From Paenibacillus stellifer (GTDB taxonomy: Bacteria > Bacillota > Bacilli > Paenibacillales > Paenibacillaceae), in NCBI RefSeq assembly GCF_000758685.1, contig NZ_CP009286.1:4060501-4124500 (forward strand): a DNA stretch of 64,000 nucleotides, written 5' to 3'. Both the position numbers and the translations under genes were made by a program. Each line of letters starts with the position of its first letter. Within the stretch, counting starts at the first letter, position 1. Shown here one piece after another: positions 55,443-64,000 of the stretch. Under the pieces are notes generated by a model, which saw nothing but the letters and a program-made list of their open reading frames with translations, did no database searches and was not told the origin of the DNA.

Positions 55443-56840
55443 TTACTTCGAGGTGACCTCAAAAATAGCGAATTTCAAGTAATGTCCTTCCTCCACCCCG
55501 AGAATTTGCGGATGATCCTTGCCTGCGGCCCGCCACTCGATCAGCCTGAGACTCTTGCCCGCGTCTTCGGCGGCTTCGGCGATGGTCTGAAGGAACAGCT
55601 CAGGACGCATATGATACGAGCAGCTCGCCGTCACGAGATAGCCGCCTTCATTGACAAGCTTCATGCCGTGCAGGTTGATGTCCTTGTAGCCCCGGCAGGC
55701 GCCTTTGACCGCGCCTTTCGTCTTGGCGAAGGCGGGCGGATCGAGAATGACTACATCCCAGGTGCGCCCGCCTCCAGCCGTCATCGGCTTCGAAGTGTCG
55801 GGCTTCCCGGCCTTTTTCCGCTCGCTGCCAGACGTCTCGGCTGTTAATGCCCGCTCGCTGCGCTCCTCAAGTCCCTTGACCTGGTTCCGCAGGTATTGGA
55901 AGGCATCGTCCACGACGAACTCCACCCGGTCGCCGAAGCCGTTCAGCTCCACGTTCGCCTTCGCGCTCTCGATCGCATGGGCGGAGACGTCTAGGCAGGT
56001 TACCTTCTTCGCGCCGTATTTGCAGGCGTTCAGCGTGAAGCTGCCCGTATGCGAGAAGCATTCCAGCACGGTCGCCCCGTCCCAGTAAGGGAAGGTGACC
56101 TCTTTGCCGCTCTTGTTGACAGGCACGGTCCGGCGCTCGCCGTCCTCCCCTTCAATCTCCTGAAGGATAATGCCGCTGCGGCTTCCCCAGCCTGTCATGA
56201 GCGGCGCGATCGACGCGCGATTCTCCCGCTGGTCGAAGAAGTATCCGGTCTTCTGACCTTGTTCGATGTCGACGATTACCTTAAGGCCGTTCTCTGTTAC
56301 CGTAACATGGCGAGGGGCTTCGCCGTACAGGAGACCTGTCTTCTGTTCCAGTCCCTCCAGCTCCCGCACCGACACGTCGCTGCGCTCATAGATGCCCTTC
56401 GGCTGCATAACCCGCACCAGCGCTTCAACGATTTGCTCCCGGCGAAGATCCATTCCGAGCGTCAGCAGCTGCACAACGAGCACGTCGCCGAAACGGTCGA
56501 CGATCAGACCCGGCAAAAAGTCCGCTTCCCCATACACAAGACGGTAGGCCGTCTCTCCGGGCAGAAACCGCACGCGGTGCTTCAGGCAGCAGGCGAAGCG
56601 CTCTTCGAAGAAGCCTGTGTCCATGTCCTCGACAGGGCGGTGAGATACGACACGAATCCGTATCTGTGATGCCGGGTTATAGTAACCGGTCGCTAAATAT
56701 TTGCGCTGATGGTTCAGCACCTCGACCAGGCCCCCTGCGGAAGGTTCGCCCTCAACTGTCTCCACTTCGCTGGCATAAATCCACGGATGTCCCGCTTCCA
56801 GCCTTTTTTTACGGGTGCGCTGCAAAATTACACTTGCCAC
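55443..56840 (-). CDS. Class I SAM-dependent rRNA methyltransferase, RlmI/YwbD-like
   Basis: A 465-residue protein. The N-terminal PUA domain (ASVILQRTRKKRLEAGHPWI) is followed by an RlmI-type linker and a Rossmann methyltransferase domain with SAM motif VLECFSHTGSFTLNACKYGA and catalytic-region motif VVILDPPAF. RlmI methylates C5 of a 23S rRNA cytosine in E. coli; the target here is inferred. It is about 70 residues longer than typical because of two polar insertions (around 220-245 and 325-355). A GTG start has AGGAG nine bases upstream. Confidence 0.9.
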   Translation of the reverse strand: MASVILQRTRKKRLEAGHPWIYASEVETVEGEPSAGGLVEVLNHQRKYLATGYYNPASQIRIRVVSHRPVEDMDTGFFEERFACCLKHRVRFLPGETAYRLVYGEADFLPGLIVDRFGDVLVVQLLTLGMDLRREQIVEALVRVMQPKGIYERSDVSVRELEGLEQKTGLLYGEAPRHVTVTENGLKVIVDIEQGQKTGYFFDQRENRASIAPLMTGWGSRSGIILQEIEGEDGERRTVPVNKSGKEVTFPYWDGATVLECFSHTGSFTLNACKYGAKKVTCLDVSAHAIESAKANVELNGFGDRVEFVVDDAFQYLRNQVKGLEERSERALTAETSGSERKKAGKPDTSKPMTAGGGRTWDVVILDPPAFAKTKGAVKGACRGYKDINLHGMKLVNEGGYLVTASCSYHMRPELFLQTIAEAAEDAGKSLRLIEWRAAGKDHPQILGVEEGHYLKFAIFEVTSK

Positions 56841-57266
56841 TTGCTCCAGCTCCTCTATCCAAATTCATCATAAATGTCATTGTTGCCGCGGGACGCCCGT
56901 CCGAAACGACATCTACGGGAGACCCCGGCATCATCCGGTCCGCACCGGTTGCCCAGTTCAAACTGCAAGCCGCCTTTCATAGGTAGGCGAAGTCATGTCC
57001 AGCTTTCCGGATTCATAAATTGATTACAAAACAGCGATCTCTGAATCTCTTCAGGAACGGTATCTATATTGAAATCCATGCCGGCCAGCGCCGGCCCTTT
57101 ATTTTCGCGACAAATAGAAGAATACAGGATCGCGCGGATGAATGCCACCCTTAAGTTTCCAACGGATTCAAAATATGTGCAATGTCCCTGAAACCATCCC
57201 TTCGGAATGTCGAGGAGCGGACTTGCTTTTCTGCACCGGAATACTGTAGCAAAGGAGAGCACAACC
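56841..57266. other. Intergenic region between divergent methyltransferase and Na/Pi cotransporter genes
   Basis: About 425 bp. I see no gene, repeat or clear promoter boxes. The long minus-strand open frame that enters here from the transporter gene is an antisense shadow. Confidence 0.6.
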
Positions 57267-58271
57267 ATGTTCAGCGACCTGCTGTTCCCTGTAATGTACG
57301 GCATCGTGATCTTCCTCGCCGGAATGAAGCTGATGGAAGCGGCGCTGTCCAAGCTGGCCGGGCCGATTCTCGAAGACGCTCTCGGCAGAGCAACTTCGAC
57401 TCCGCTTATGGGCATGTTGACCAGCAGTGTGGTAACGGCTCTGCTACAGAGCAGCACCGCCGTTACCGTGCTGGCGATCGGTATGGTCAATGCCGGGCTC
57501 CTCTCGTTCGGCCGTACCCTGGGCATCATTCTCGGAAGCAATATCGGAACCTGCCTGACCACCGAGCTGGCCGGTCTGGAAATTGCCCGCTTCGCCGGAC
57601 CTCTGCTGGCGGTTTCCCTTGCGCTTTGGGCCGCGGCAGTGACGGCGGGCGAGCTGCCCGCAGCCGGCTCGCGCCTGTCGGGCGCCGCGATCGCCCTCTC
57701 CAGGCCGCTGCAATTCATCAGCCTTGCCGCCGCTGGCTTTGCGCTCGTGCTGTGGGGCATTTCGGTGATGCAGTCGATCGGCCCTGCCCTGCAGAGCAGC
57801 GGCATGTTCCGCTGGTTTCTGGACCGGGCGTCCGAGAGCGTCCTCTGGGGCTTCGCGGCCGGAGCCTGTCTGACCGCGCTGCTCCACAGCAGTTCGGCCA
57901 CCATCGGCATGGCGATGGGCGTGGCCTCCTCCGGAGCGCTCCCTCCGCACATAGGCATCGCCATCGTGCTTGGCGCCAATGTCGGCACCTGCATTACGGC
58001 CGTCATTGCCTCCGTTGGCGGCAGCATCTCCGGCATCTTCGTCGCCTGGTCGCATGTCGTGCTGAATGCTGGGGGAGCGCTTCTCTTTCTGCCTTTCACC
58101 GGGCTGCTGCTGAGAGCCGCCGAGCTGATCGGCGGCGGACCGGCGGCCCAGATCGCGCATTCGCAGACGATCTTCAATATCGGCTGCTCATTGCTCGCCC
58201 TGCCGTTTTGCTATCTTCCACTGTGGAAGCGGGTTGACTTGCGTCTCTCCCGGGGCCGCCGGGATCTTTAG
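57267..58271 (+). CDS. Na/Pi-cotransporter family protein (NptA-like, without PhoU domain)
   Basis: A 334-residue membrane protein with about nine helices. It carries the duplicated PNaS signature: LLQSSTAVTVLAIGMVNAGL in the first half and LLHSSSATIGMAMGVASSG in the second, each followed by a GSNIGTCLTTE/GANVGTCITAV segment. These form the sodium and phosphate binding centre in SLC34-like proteins. The C-terminal PhoU-like domain found in many bacterial members is absent. The ATG at 57267 has AAAGGAG nine bases upstream. Phosphate as substrate is inferred from family. Confidence 0.88.
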   Translation: MFSDLLFPVMYGIVIFLAGMKLMEAALSKLAGPILEDALGRATSTPLMGMLTSSVVTALLQSSTAVTVLAIGMVNAGLLSFGRTLGIILGSNIGTCLTTELAGLEIARFAGPLLAVSLALWAAAVTAGELPAAGSRLSGAAIALSRPLQFISLAAAGFALVLWGISVMQSIGPALQSSGMFRWFLDRASESVLWGFAAGACLTALLHSSSATIGMAMGVASSGALPPHIGIAIVLGANVGTCITAVIASVGGSISGIFVAWSHVVLNAGGALLFLPFTGLLLRAAELIGGGPAAQIAHSQTIFNIGCSLLALPFCYLPLWKRVDLRLSRGRRDL

Positions 58272-58362
58272 ACATATACGCGATAGCGTGAATTCTTATT
58301 TAATGCTGGAAGTTTTGCCACTATATTCAGAACGCCTAGTTTATTATTCAGAATAGAGTTTG

Positions 58363-58404
58363 GCCCCCCGCGCCCGGCCATGGGCATGCAGGGGGCATTT
58401 TTTT
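58363..58404 (+). terminator. Intrinsic terminator after the Na/Pi cotransporter gene
   Basis: GCCCCC/GGGGGC with a 22-base loop is followed by ATTTTTTTG, about 90 bases after the stop codon. Confidence 0.75.
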
Positions 58405-58470
58405 GTATAGAACGTGATATGGGATATCGTTTTTTCAATATATAATATAAATTGGGATAAATTTTAATTA

Positions 58471-58499
58471 TTGCCGCAATTCTGGAATGTTGATACTAT
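58471..58499 (+). promoter_or_regulatory. Predicted sigma-A promoter of the small Ig-like protein gene
   Basis: -35 TTGCCG (58471-58476), a 17-base spacer, -10 TACTAT (58494-58499), within a strongly AT-rich stretch. Confidence 0.6.
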
Positions 58500-58538
58500 G
58501 AATATGAAATTAATTCCATTTATGGGAGGTGTTTTTTT

Positions 58539-58835
58539 GTGAAAAAGATTTTTGGCGCTATTGTTGCTACAACATTATTGTTCACTGCTGCAGCAGGTGG
58601 GTCTTTGATCTCACCAACTACAGCAGAAGCAGCAGGAGTAACTTATAAAGATTTAAAAGTTGGCTACTCAATAATAATTTCAGGCAGTTCTTTCGTTGTG
58701 ACTTCTGGGAGTGATGTTGTATCAGTCTCTCAGTATGGTTGGGTAACGGGATTGAAAGTAGGGAGTGCTACGATAAAAGCTTATGATTCAAGCGGTGTAC
58801 TTACCTGGACGTATTATATTAATGTTACTCGCTAG
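58539..58835 (+). CDS. Small secreted protein with a single Ig-like (BIG2-type) domain
   Basis: A 98-residue exported protein. A signal peptide (MKKIFGAIVATTLLFTAAAG, cleavage near AEA-A) is followed by one short beta-rich domain: YSIIISGSSFVVTSGSDVVS, then the BIG2-type VTGLKVGSATIKAYDSSG. The GTG start has GGGAGGTG upstream. Codons and flanks are clearly AT-rich compared with the GC-rich neighbours, suggesting recent acquisition or a different selective history. It ends at a convergent hairpin shared with the eight-repeat Ig-like protein. No function can be assigned; surface or matrix binding is a guess. Confidence 0.82.
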   Translation: MKKIFGAIVATTLLFTAAAGGSLISPTTAEAAGVTYKDLKVGYSIIISGSSFVVTSGSDVVSVSQYGWVTGLKVGSATIKAYDSSGVLTWTYYINVTR

Positions 58836-58886
58836 TTTATCGGGCCTGTCCCATAAGTCATTATAGAATACCAAAACAGCAGAAAA

Positions 58887-58936
58887 ACGCAAACGGGACA
58901 AAGCCGGAAAATCTTCCGCTTTGTCCCGTTTGCTTA
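58887..58936. terminator. Bidirectional terminator between the two Ig-like protein genes
   Basis: GCAAACGGGACAAAGC and GCTTTGTCCCGTTTGC form a perfect 16-bp stem with an inner CGGAA/TTCCG, flanked by AAAAAC on the left (T-tract for the minus gene) and TTATTGC on the right. Confidence 0.8.
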
Positions 58937-58958
58937 TTGCTGCTTCGAGCTATCAATT

Positions 58959-61187
58959 TTATTTTACCGTCACACTGACAGTGATCGTCTTCGTCCCAAA
59001 CTTCCCTTTCACCGATGCCGTTCCCTTTGCCAGTGCGGTGATCGTTCCGTTCTGGGAAATGCTGACCACCGATGGCTTGGAGCTGGTCCAGACAACGGCG
59101 CCTGTTACTACGGCCGTCTTGCCTGTATCATATTCAGCCGTTACTGCCACCGTCTTCGATCCTCCGGGAGCGAGCTTCAGGCTCTTCTCGCTTACGGTCA
59201 GCTTGGTCAGCTTCGGAACAACCGATATTTTGATTGAGACGGCAATGCCCTGGTACGAACCTGTCAGTGTCGTCGTTCCTTCCGCCAGCGCTTTGACCGT
59301 GGTTCCCTTCACCGTAGCAGCCGTTGGATTGGACGATACCCAATTCATGGTCGAAGACAGATTGACGGTCTTGCCGGCTGAAGTGTAGCCAGTCGCTTTA
59401 ATTGACTTCGAACCTTTGATATTCATTTCCAGCGTAGCCGGATCGACGTCGATTTTGATGATCTTCTGTTCGACTACGACCGGAATGCTGATTGTTTTGT
59501 TGGAATAAGTGCCCTTCAGCGTTACGGAGCCTTTCGTCAGCCCCTTAAGAATCTTGCCGGAAGTCCCCTGCTTGATGACGGCGCTCGTTCCCGATACCGT
59601 CCATTCAATTTCACTCGTTACGTCTCTCTCTTCGCCGCTTTCCATCACAGCCGTTATGGTAGGAAGCTGCGTCTCCTCGCCGGTGACTGCGCCAAGCTTG
59701 TCCTCAGGACCAAGCAGCACCAGCACCTTCTCCTTCACCGTCACCGTGACGCTTACGCTCTTCGTCCGGATAGCGGATGCGCTGGTAACAGCATCATTGG
59801 CTTTGATTTTACCGGTCAGCACTACTGTTCCCGCTTTGCCGGCTACGATTTTGCCGTCCTTGATCATTGCAGTGTCTTCGTTCGCGGACGTCCATTCCAG
59901 CTCCGAGCCGATCTCCAGCTTCGTTCCATCCAGCTTGGTGCCGTTCACCTTCGGCAGGGATGCCGTCTCACCAGTGTACAGCGTAACCTCGGATGAATCG
60001 GTGCTCAGATCGCTGAGCGTCGGGTATACCGTAAGCTTGAGCTCACGGCTGACGCCTTTATACTCGGCCTTGATGACGGCGCTGCCAGCGGACTTCGCCG
60101 CGATTGCAGCTTGTGTATCTCCGGCTGTCACCGTTGCCGCCAGCTTGTTGCCAGAGGTCCAGACCGCAGTGTTCGAAATATTGAGCGTCGAGTTGATCGC
60201 ATCGCGAACCTCAGCCTTCACGCCCAGCGATTCGCCGATGAACAGGCTCTGATCGCCTGTTGGCGTCAGCAGCAGCGCTTCGTACGGAGCGCGGACGTAT
60301 ACGTCCACTGTTTGCGTTACTCCAAGATATTTGACGGTAATGACGGTTTTGCCTGTACCAACTGGTGTGATCTTGCCTTTCTCGACTGTGGCTGTCGTTG
60401 GACTGGAGGAAGTCCACTCCGCACTGTCTGTTACATTCTTGACGTCCTCAGCCTCCGTCCCCTTAGTGAACGCCTGAATGGCAGCCGGGCTATCGCCGAC
60501 CAGCATCTCCAGCTCCTCTACCGCCGTTCCCGAGCCGTCCTTCAGCTCCAGGGCCGAATAAGGCAGAAGGACCGTCGCTTTGAAGGTTGCAGTCAGCCCC
60601 TTATACTTGGCCGTAACGGTGGCGCTGCTCTCGCCAACAAGCGTCAGCTGCCCCTTGGTGACGGTCAGCACCTGGCTGTTCGAGCTGCTCCATTCCGCAT
60701 CCTGAGTGACATCATTTACAGTATCTGCCGCATCGCCGCCAACCGCGGTGGCCTTTACGAGCAGATCATCATCACTGTCGCCCAGCTTGAATACGCCGGA
60801 GGACGGGGCGGTAATCGTCAGATTCTTGTAGGCATAGGTCACACTCACCTCTATGGTGGCGACCGTATTGTTATATGTAGCGGTAATCATAGCAGTTCCG
60901 CTATTCTTCGGCGTTACGAGACCGCTCGACACGGTTGCAACCCCGGTGTCCGAGGATGTCCAGACCGCGCCTGCTGTGACGTCTTTCTTGGACGTGCTGC
61001 CTTCAACCGACGCAAGCACCTTGAGCTGCTTCGGAGTCTGGCCAACTGTCAGCTCCACTTTGGCAGAGCTGTCGAAATCAAGGGCGTACACATCTCCGGT
61101 CGCGGCATAAGCCCCTGCCGGGAATAAGGCCGCCGCCAGAAGCACCATTACAAGCAGCAATGTGGTCATTTTCCTGTTCGAAATCAT
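58959..61187 (-). CDS. Secreted protein with eight bacterial Ig-like (BIG2) repeats
   Basis: A 742-residue exported protein. The signal peptide reads TTLLLVMVLLAAALFPAGAYA. Then eight BIG2-type repeats of about 80-95 residues follow, each marked by a W-T/S-S core and a closing G-x-A-x-V/I-T-x-x-Y/F, for example VWTSSDTGVATVSSGLV and VWTSSKPSVVSISQNGTI. There is no SLH, LPXTG or catalytic domain, so it may be released or held by partners. The ATG at 61187 has AAAGGAG seven bases upstream; the frame is open to 61382. It lies just downstream of the SLH-anchored phosphoesterase gene, with a terminator between them. Confidence 0.9.
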   Translation of the reverse strand: MISNRKMTTLLLVMVLLAAALFPAGAYAATGDVYALDFDSSAKVELTVGQTPKQLKVLASVEGSTSKKDVTAGAVWTSSDTGVATVSSGLVTPKNSGTAMITATYNNTVATIEVSVTYAYKNLTITAPSSGVFKLGDSDDDLLVKATAVGGDAADTVNDVTQDAEWSSSNSQVLTVTKGQLTLVGESSATVTAKYKGLTATFKATVLLPYSALELKDGSGTAVEELEMLVGDSPAAIQAFTKGTEAEDVKNVTDSAEWTSSSPTTATVEKGKITPVGTGKTVITVKYLGVTQTVDVYVRAPYEALLLTPTGDQSLFIGESLGVKAEVRDAINSTLNISNTAVWTSGNKLAATVTAGDTQAAIAAKSAGSAVIKAEYKGVSRELKLTVYPTLSDLSTDSSEVTLYTGETASLPKVNGTKLDGTKLEIGSELEWTSANEDTAMIKDGKIVAGKAGTVVLTGKIKANDAVTSASAIRTKSVSVTVTVKEKVLVLLGPEDKLGAVTGEETQLPTITAVMESGEERDVTSEIEWTVSGTSAVIKQGTSGKILKGLTKGSVTLKGTYSNKTISIPVVVEQKIIKIDVDPATLEMNIKGSKSIKATGYTSAGKTVNLSSTMNWVSSNPTAATVKGTTVKALAEGTTTLTGSYQGIAVSIKISVVPKLTKLTVSEKSLKLAPGGSKTVAVTAEYDTGKTAVVTGAVVWTSSKPSVVSISQNGTITALAKGTASVKGKFGTKTITVSVTVK

Positions 61188-61367
61188 CTTTGGTCTCCTT
61201 TGGATAGAAAATTGTCTCGTGGGTCCATTCCACACTCTTCCAGTATTATCGGACAACCCTTCCAAAGTCGTTACCTTATTGCCAATAACTGAGTCTTTAG
61301 TCCCACTATGAAGACCGGCCTGCAATTTGTAAAATACCCGGGCACGCATATCATCGCTCCAATGAAA

Positions 61368-61406
61368 AAGCCTGGCCTGCACTCAAACGAGGCAGACCAG
61401 GCGAAT
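61368..61406 (-). terminator. Intrinsic terminator after the SLH phosphoesterase gene
   Basis: Minus strand: GCCTGGTCTGC/GCAGGCCAGGC is followed by TTTTTC. Confidence 0.9.
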
Positions 61407-61415
61407 TTCGAAGCT

Positions 61416-64000
61416 CTATTGCTGATATTGCTTCAGTGTGTTATAAATGATGACCGCGGCTTCCGCCCTTGTAACCGGCTGTTTGGGCAAAATCTGTGAG
61501 TTATAGCCGTTCACGATTCCTGCCCGCAGCAGAGCTGCGACGGATGGTGCCGCATATTCCGATACATTGGCACGGTCACGGTATCCGCTCAGTTCACTGG
61601 TGGAGCTGCTGAGCTTGAGCTTGCCCGACTTCTCCAATGCTCTGGCGATGATGACCATCAGATCCTGCCGCGTTATACTTTGATTCGGCAAGAACCGGTT
61701 GTCACTGGTGCCGGTGATGATGCCATTTTTCTTGGCGATGGATAATGCGTCTGCATAGTACTTGTTCCCAGCAACATCAGCGAAATTGTTACCCGATTGG
61801 CCCTGTAAATCCAGTGCACGAACCAACAGCAGAACGGCGTCGGCACGTTTAATCGGTTTTTCAGGCTCGAAGGTCTGATCCGAGGTTCCCTGGATAATTC
61901 CTTGCGCAGTCAGAATATCAATGGCCGCTTTTGCCCAGGCATATTTCGAACCCACGTCGGTAAATGTCTGCTGCGGAGCTTGCGTATGGGTGCCTGCCGG
62001 TGATGGTGTCGGTGTTGAAGCAGGCGAGCTTGTCGGCGTTGGCGATGGCGATGGTGATGGAGTTGAGGATGGTTTGGATGTAGCTGGTACAGCCGATGAG
62101 CTCGTCGGTGAAGGTGTTGCGGATGATGTCGGCGTCGGCGAAGGTGTAGCAGATGGTGTCGGTGTCGGAGAAGTCCCTCCCCCGCCGCTTCCTGCTTTTG
62201 TTGTTACAGATACAATAGCCGAATCCGGTGAACTGCCCGCAGTATTTACGGCAACGACTTTGTATTGATACGTGGTCGAGGCTGTGAGCGAGCTGTCAGT
62301 GAAGGTATGTGCCGTTATCGGCGCGCTGTTGAGCAGGGTAAACGTACTGCTGCCGGCATTCGCCCGGTACACGTTATATCCCGTTGCATTCGCGGAAGCC
62401 TGCCAGTCGAGTTGAATGCTGCTGGTGCTAAGTGCGGTAGCTGTCACCCCTGTCGGTGCTGCTGGAACAACCGGTTCTGCCGGGTTCGTATCGCCCTTCA
62501 CAATCGTATAGGTGTCAACGGTCGATAGTTCGCCTGTTGTGGAGTCAATTTTGTATGTATCGATCGAGAAGCTGGTGTCCGTTACGCTGACATGTGAGAA
62601 GCTTGGCGCATGAAATTGTTCCCGCAGAGCGGAATAAGGCTCCGGAGCTGGCTTCAGTTCATAGTATTTGCTGCCGCTGGCCGAGTTGGCCGTAACATAC
62701 AGCGTGCCTGTCGGATTGACTACATCGCCGCTTGCATTTACCGTCTGGTTCGTCTGCGGCTGATCGCCCTTCATTTGATAAGTGCGGACATAGCTATGGT
62801 CATGGCCCATCAGGACGACGTCGATGCCAAGCTCGTCAAATACCGGATACAGCGACGCTCTCAAATCGGTAATATAGCTTTCCAAAGAGTGGTTCGCGGC
62901 GCTGTAGATCGAATGGTGGAACGCAACTACTTTCCATTTTACATTCGGACTACCGGCAATCGCTTCTTTCATAAAGGCTTTATGGGCTGTCCCATTATTG
63001 TTGTTCGTGTTAAGCATCATATAAAGCGTGTTGCCATAGGTAAAGGAATAATCGCCGCCCGCATCAGTTACGCCGTATTGGCTGGACTCATTGGGCTGGT
63101 TGTAGTGGTACGTGTAATTAATGTTGTTATCATGGTTCCCTGACACGGTCGCGAGAGGATAGCGTTTCAACTCATTTGGTGAAAAGAAGCTCGTATACTG
63201 AAGCTCGTTCTCCGCATCGTTGACCTGGTCGCCGACGGACATCAGAAAGCCTGCATTCGGATACACCGTAGTGGATTTCGTCAAGGTGTTTTGCCAGCCA
63301 GCCGTGTCTGCGGCAATATTTCCGCCCGAGCTCGCGCCTAGCTGTGGATCGCCGTACAGAAGAAACTCATAGGAGCTAGTATCCTTCGTGGTGAAGCTGT
63401 ATACCTGACTCCATTTCGAAGTGTTGCTGTCCCCGACGCGGTATACATATTCCGTCGATTTTTGCAGGCCGGTAATGCTCACCTTATTGGTTGTGTAGCC
63501 GCTGAATGCCGCCGAAGCGGTTCCGGTAAAGCTCGTATGCGCCTCCGGAAACTCCGTGCCGGTCATTGCGCTCTTGGGAGCAATCTGGACGGTGCTTGCC
63601 GTGGCTGCAGGATCGTTCTCCGTAAGCCAGGTGAAGTTCAGTTTGGAGGCGTCGCTGCCCGGGTTAATCTGAATATCCCCGAAAGCGGAGGAAGCATCCA
63701 CGACATTGAAGGTCGCAGTAGAGGACACTCCTTGGTAAGTGGCGGTCAAGGTCACCATTCCAAGCGGAGCATCGGGGTCAACCGCAACCGTTCCGTTGCT
63801 CACCGTAACCTTGGGCTGGCTGCTTGTCCATACCGCACTGTCGGTTAAATCGACCTGAGTGCCGTCTGCCAGATAGCGATACGCTTTGACTGTAGTGGCA
63901 TGTCCGGTCTGAATCTGCGTCTTACCCACTTCCGTCTTGATGAAATAGACAACGGAATTCCCGCCGATCTTCGGACTGGCGTTCAGGAAATCCGTAAAAT
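61416..64000 (-). CDS. Cell-surface metallophosphoesterase (purple acid phosphatase-like) with Ig-like, FN3 and three SLH domains, 5' partial
   Basis: 860 residues are visible; the N-terminus lies beyond the window. Order: end of an upstream domain, a BIG2-type Ig repeat (VDLTDSAVWTSSQPKV), a phosphatase N-terminal FN3-like domain (about 115-190), and a calcineurin-like phosphoesterase with LLYGDPQLG, SVGDQVND, VSGNHDNN, AFHHSIYS and MGHDHSYVRTY. Then come an FN3 domain (about 510-600), a Pro/Ser/Thr linker of some 80 residues rich in TPSPTP, and three SLH domains ending LKQYQQ. The SLH domains bind pyruvylated wall polymer. The substrate is unknown; phosphomonoesters or nucleotides are likely by family. 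Confidence 0.93.
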   Translation of the reverse strand, partial: FTDFLNASPKIGGNSVVYFIKTEVGKTQIQTGHATTVKAYRYLADGTQVDLTDSAVWTSSQPKVTVSNGTVAVDPDAPLGMVTLTATYQGVSSTATFNVVDASSAFGDIQINPGSDASKLNFTWLTENDPAATASTVQIAPKSAMTGTEFPEAHTSFTGTASAAFSGYTTNKVSITGLQKSTEYVYRVGDSNTSKWSQVYSFTTKDTSSYEFLLYGDPQLGASSGGNIAADTAGWQNTLTKSTTVYPNAGFLMSVGDQVNDAENELQYTSFFSPNELKRYPLATVSGNHDNNINYTYHYNQPNESSQYGVTDAGGDYSFTYGNTLYMMLNTNNNNGTAHKAFMKEAIAGSPNVKWKVVAFHHSIYSAANHSLESYITDLRASLYPVFDELGIDVVLMGHDHSYVRTYQMKGDQPQTNQTVNASGDVVNPTGTLYVTANSASGSKYYELKPAPEPYSALREQFHAPSFSHVSVTDTSFSIDTYKIDSTTGELSTVDTYTIVKGDTNPAEPVVPAAPTGVTATALSTSSIQLDWQASANATGYNVYRANAGSSTFTLLNSAPITAHTFTDSSLTASTTYQYKVVAVNTAGSSPDSAIVSVTTKAGSGGGGTSPTPTPSATPSPTPTSSATPSPTSSSAVPATSKPSSTPSPSPSPTPTSSPASTPTPSPAGTHTQAPQQTFTDVGSKYAWAKAAIDILTAQGIIQGTSDQTFEPEKPIKRADAVLLLVRALDLQGQSGNNFADVAGNKYYADALSIAKKNGIITGTSDNRFLPNQSITRQDLMVIIARALEKSGKLKLSSSTSELSGYRDRANVSEYAAPSVAALLRAGIVNGYNSQILPKQPVTRAEAAVIIYNTLKQYQQ

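Noticed and set aside
56993..58177. 394-codon minus-strand frame opposite the Na/Pi cotransporter gene
   Set aside because: Antisense shadow of a GC-rich membrane protein gene; the plus-strand frame has clear family motifs and a ribosome site.

Overview
The window looks like a chromosomal segment of a spore-forming, Gram-positive Bacillales bacterium, most likely Paenibacillus or a close relative. The grounds are sporulation genes (a YhcN/YlaJ lipoprotein, YqfC, YqfD), surface proteins with S-layer-homology (SLH) and Ig-like domains, a fairly GC-rich sequence, and a gene order that closely follows the Bacillus subtilis yla cluster and the rpsU-to-yqfO block. I see no phage, transposase, CRISPR array, tRNA or rRNA.

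Layout, left to right. 1-6.5 kb: a ylaK (PIN-PhoH)/ylaJ/ylaL group, an LCP cell-wall ligase, typA and a LiaI-like membrane protein. 6.7-14.3 kb: a TerC-family protein, a cysteine desulfurase-thiI pair for tRNA thiolation, a lytic transglycosylase, small conserved genes (DUF1540, ypuI) and a secreted subtilisin-like protease. 14.5-17.4 kb: a divergent MocR-type regulator and aminotransferase sharing a promoter region with a perfect 10-bp direct repeat. 17.5-17.9 kb: rnpB, which reads as an ancestral type A RNase P RNA rather than the type B of B. subtilis.

18.0-40.8 kb is one long minus-strand core block, in transcription order: rpsU, yqeY, nfeD, floA, a small membrane gene, yqfC, yqfD, phoH, pgpH, ybeY, dgkA, cdd, era, yqzL, recO, T-box-glyQ-glyS, yqxD, dnaG, rpoD, a DUF2157-like gene, trmK, nif3 (yqfO). 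It departs from B. subtilis in two places: nothing resembling ccpN-yqfL lies between glyS and yqxD, and the cdd-era gap holds about 545 bp of GC-rich ~87-bp tandem repeats. dgkA appears frameshifted at its 5' end.

40.9-56.8 kb: a HIT protein, a non-coding stretch with a candidate small structured RNA, then the recombination/nuclease genes sbcC, sbcD, addA and addB, a GNAT acetyltransferase and an RlmI-like methyltransferase. Several of these proteins carry low-complexity insertions.

57.3-64 kb is the accessory part: an Na/Pi-cotransporter-like protein, an AT-rich gene for a small secreted single-domain Ig-like protein, a secreted protein with eight Ig-like (BIG2) repeats, and a metallophosphoesterase with FN3 and three SLH domains that runs off the right edge.

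Most of the window is ordinary core genome. The most worthwhile unexplained items are the cdd-era repeat array, two multi-branched terminator-like RNA elements (36.87-36.95 and 41.64-41.77 kb), the dgkA frame problem, and the surface-protein cluster.
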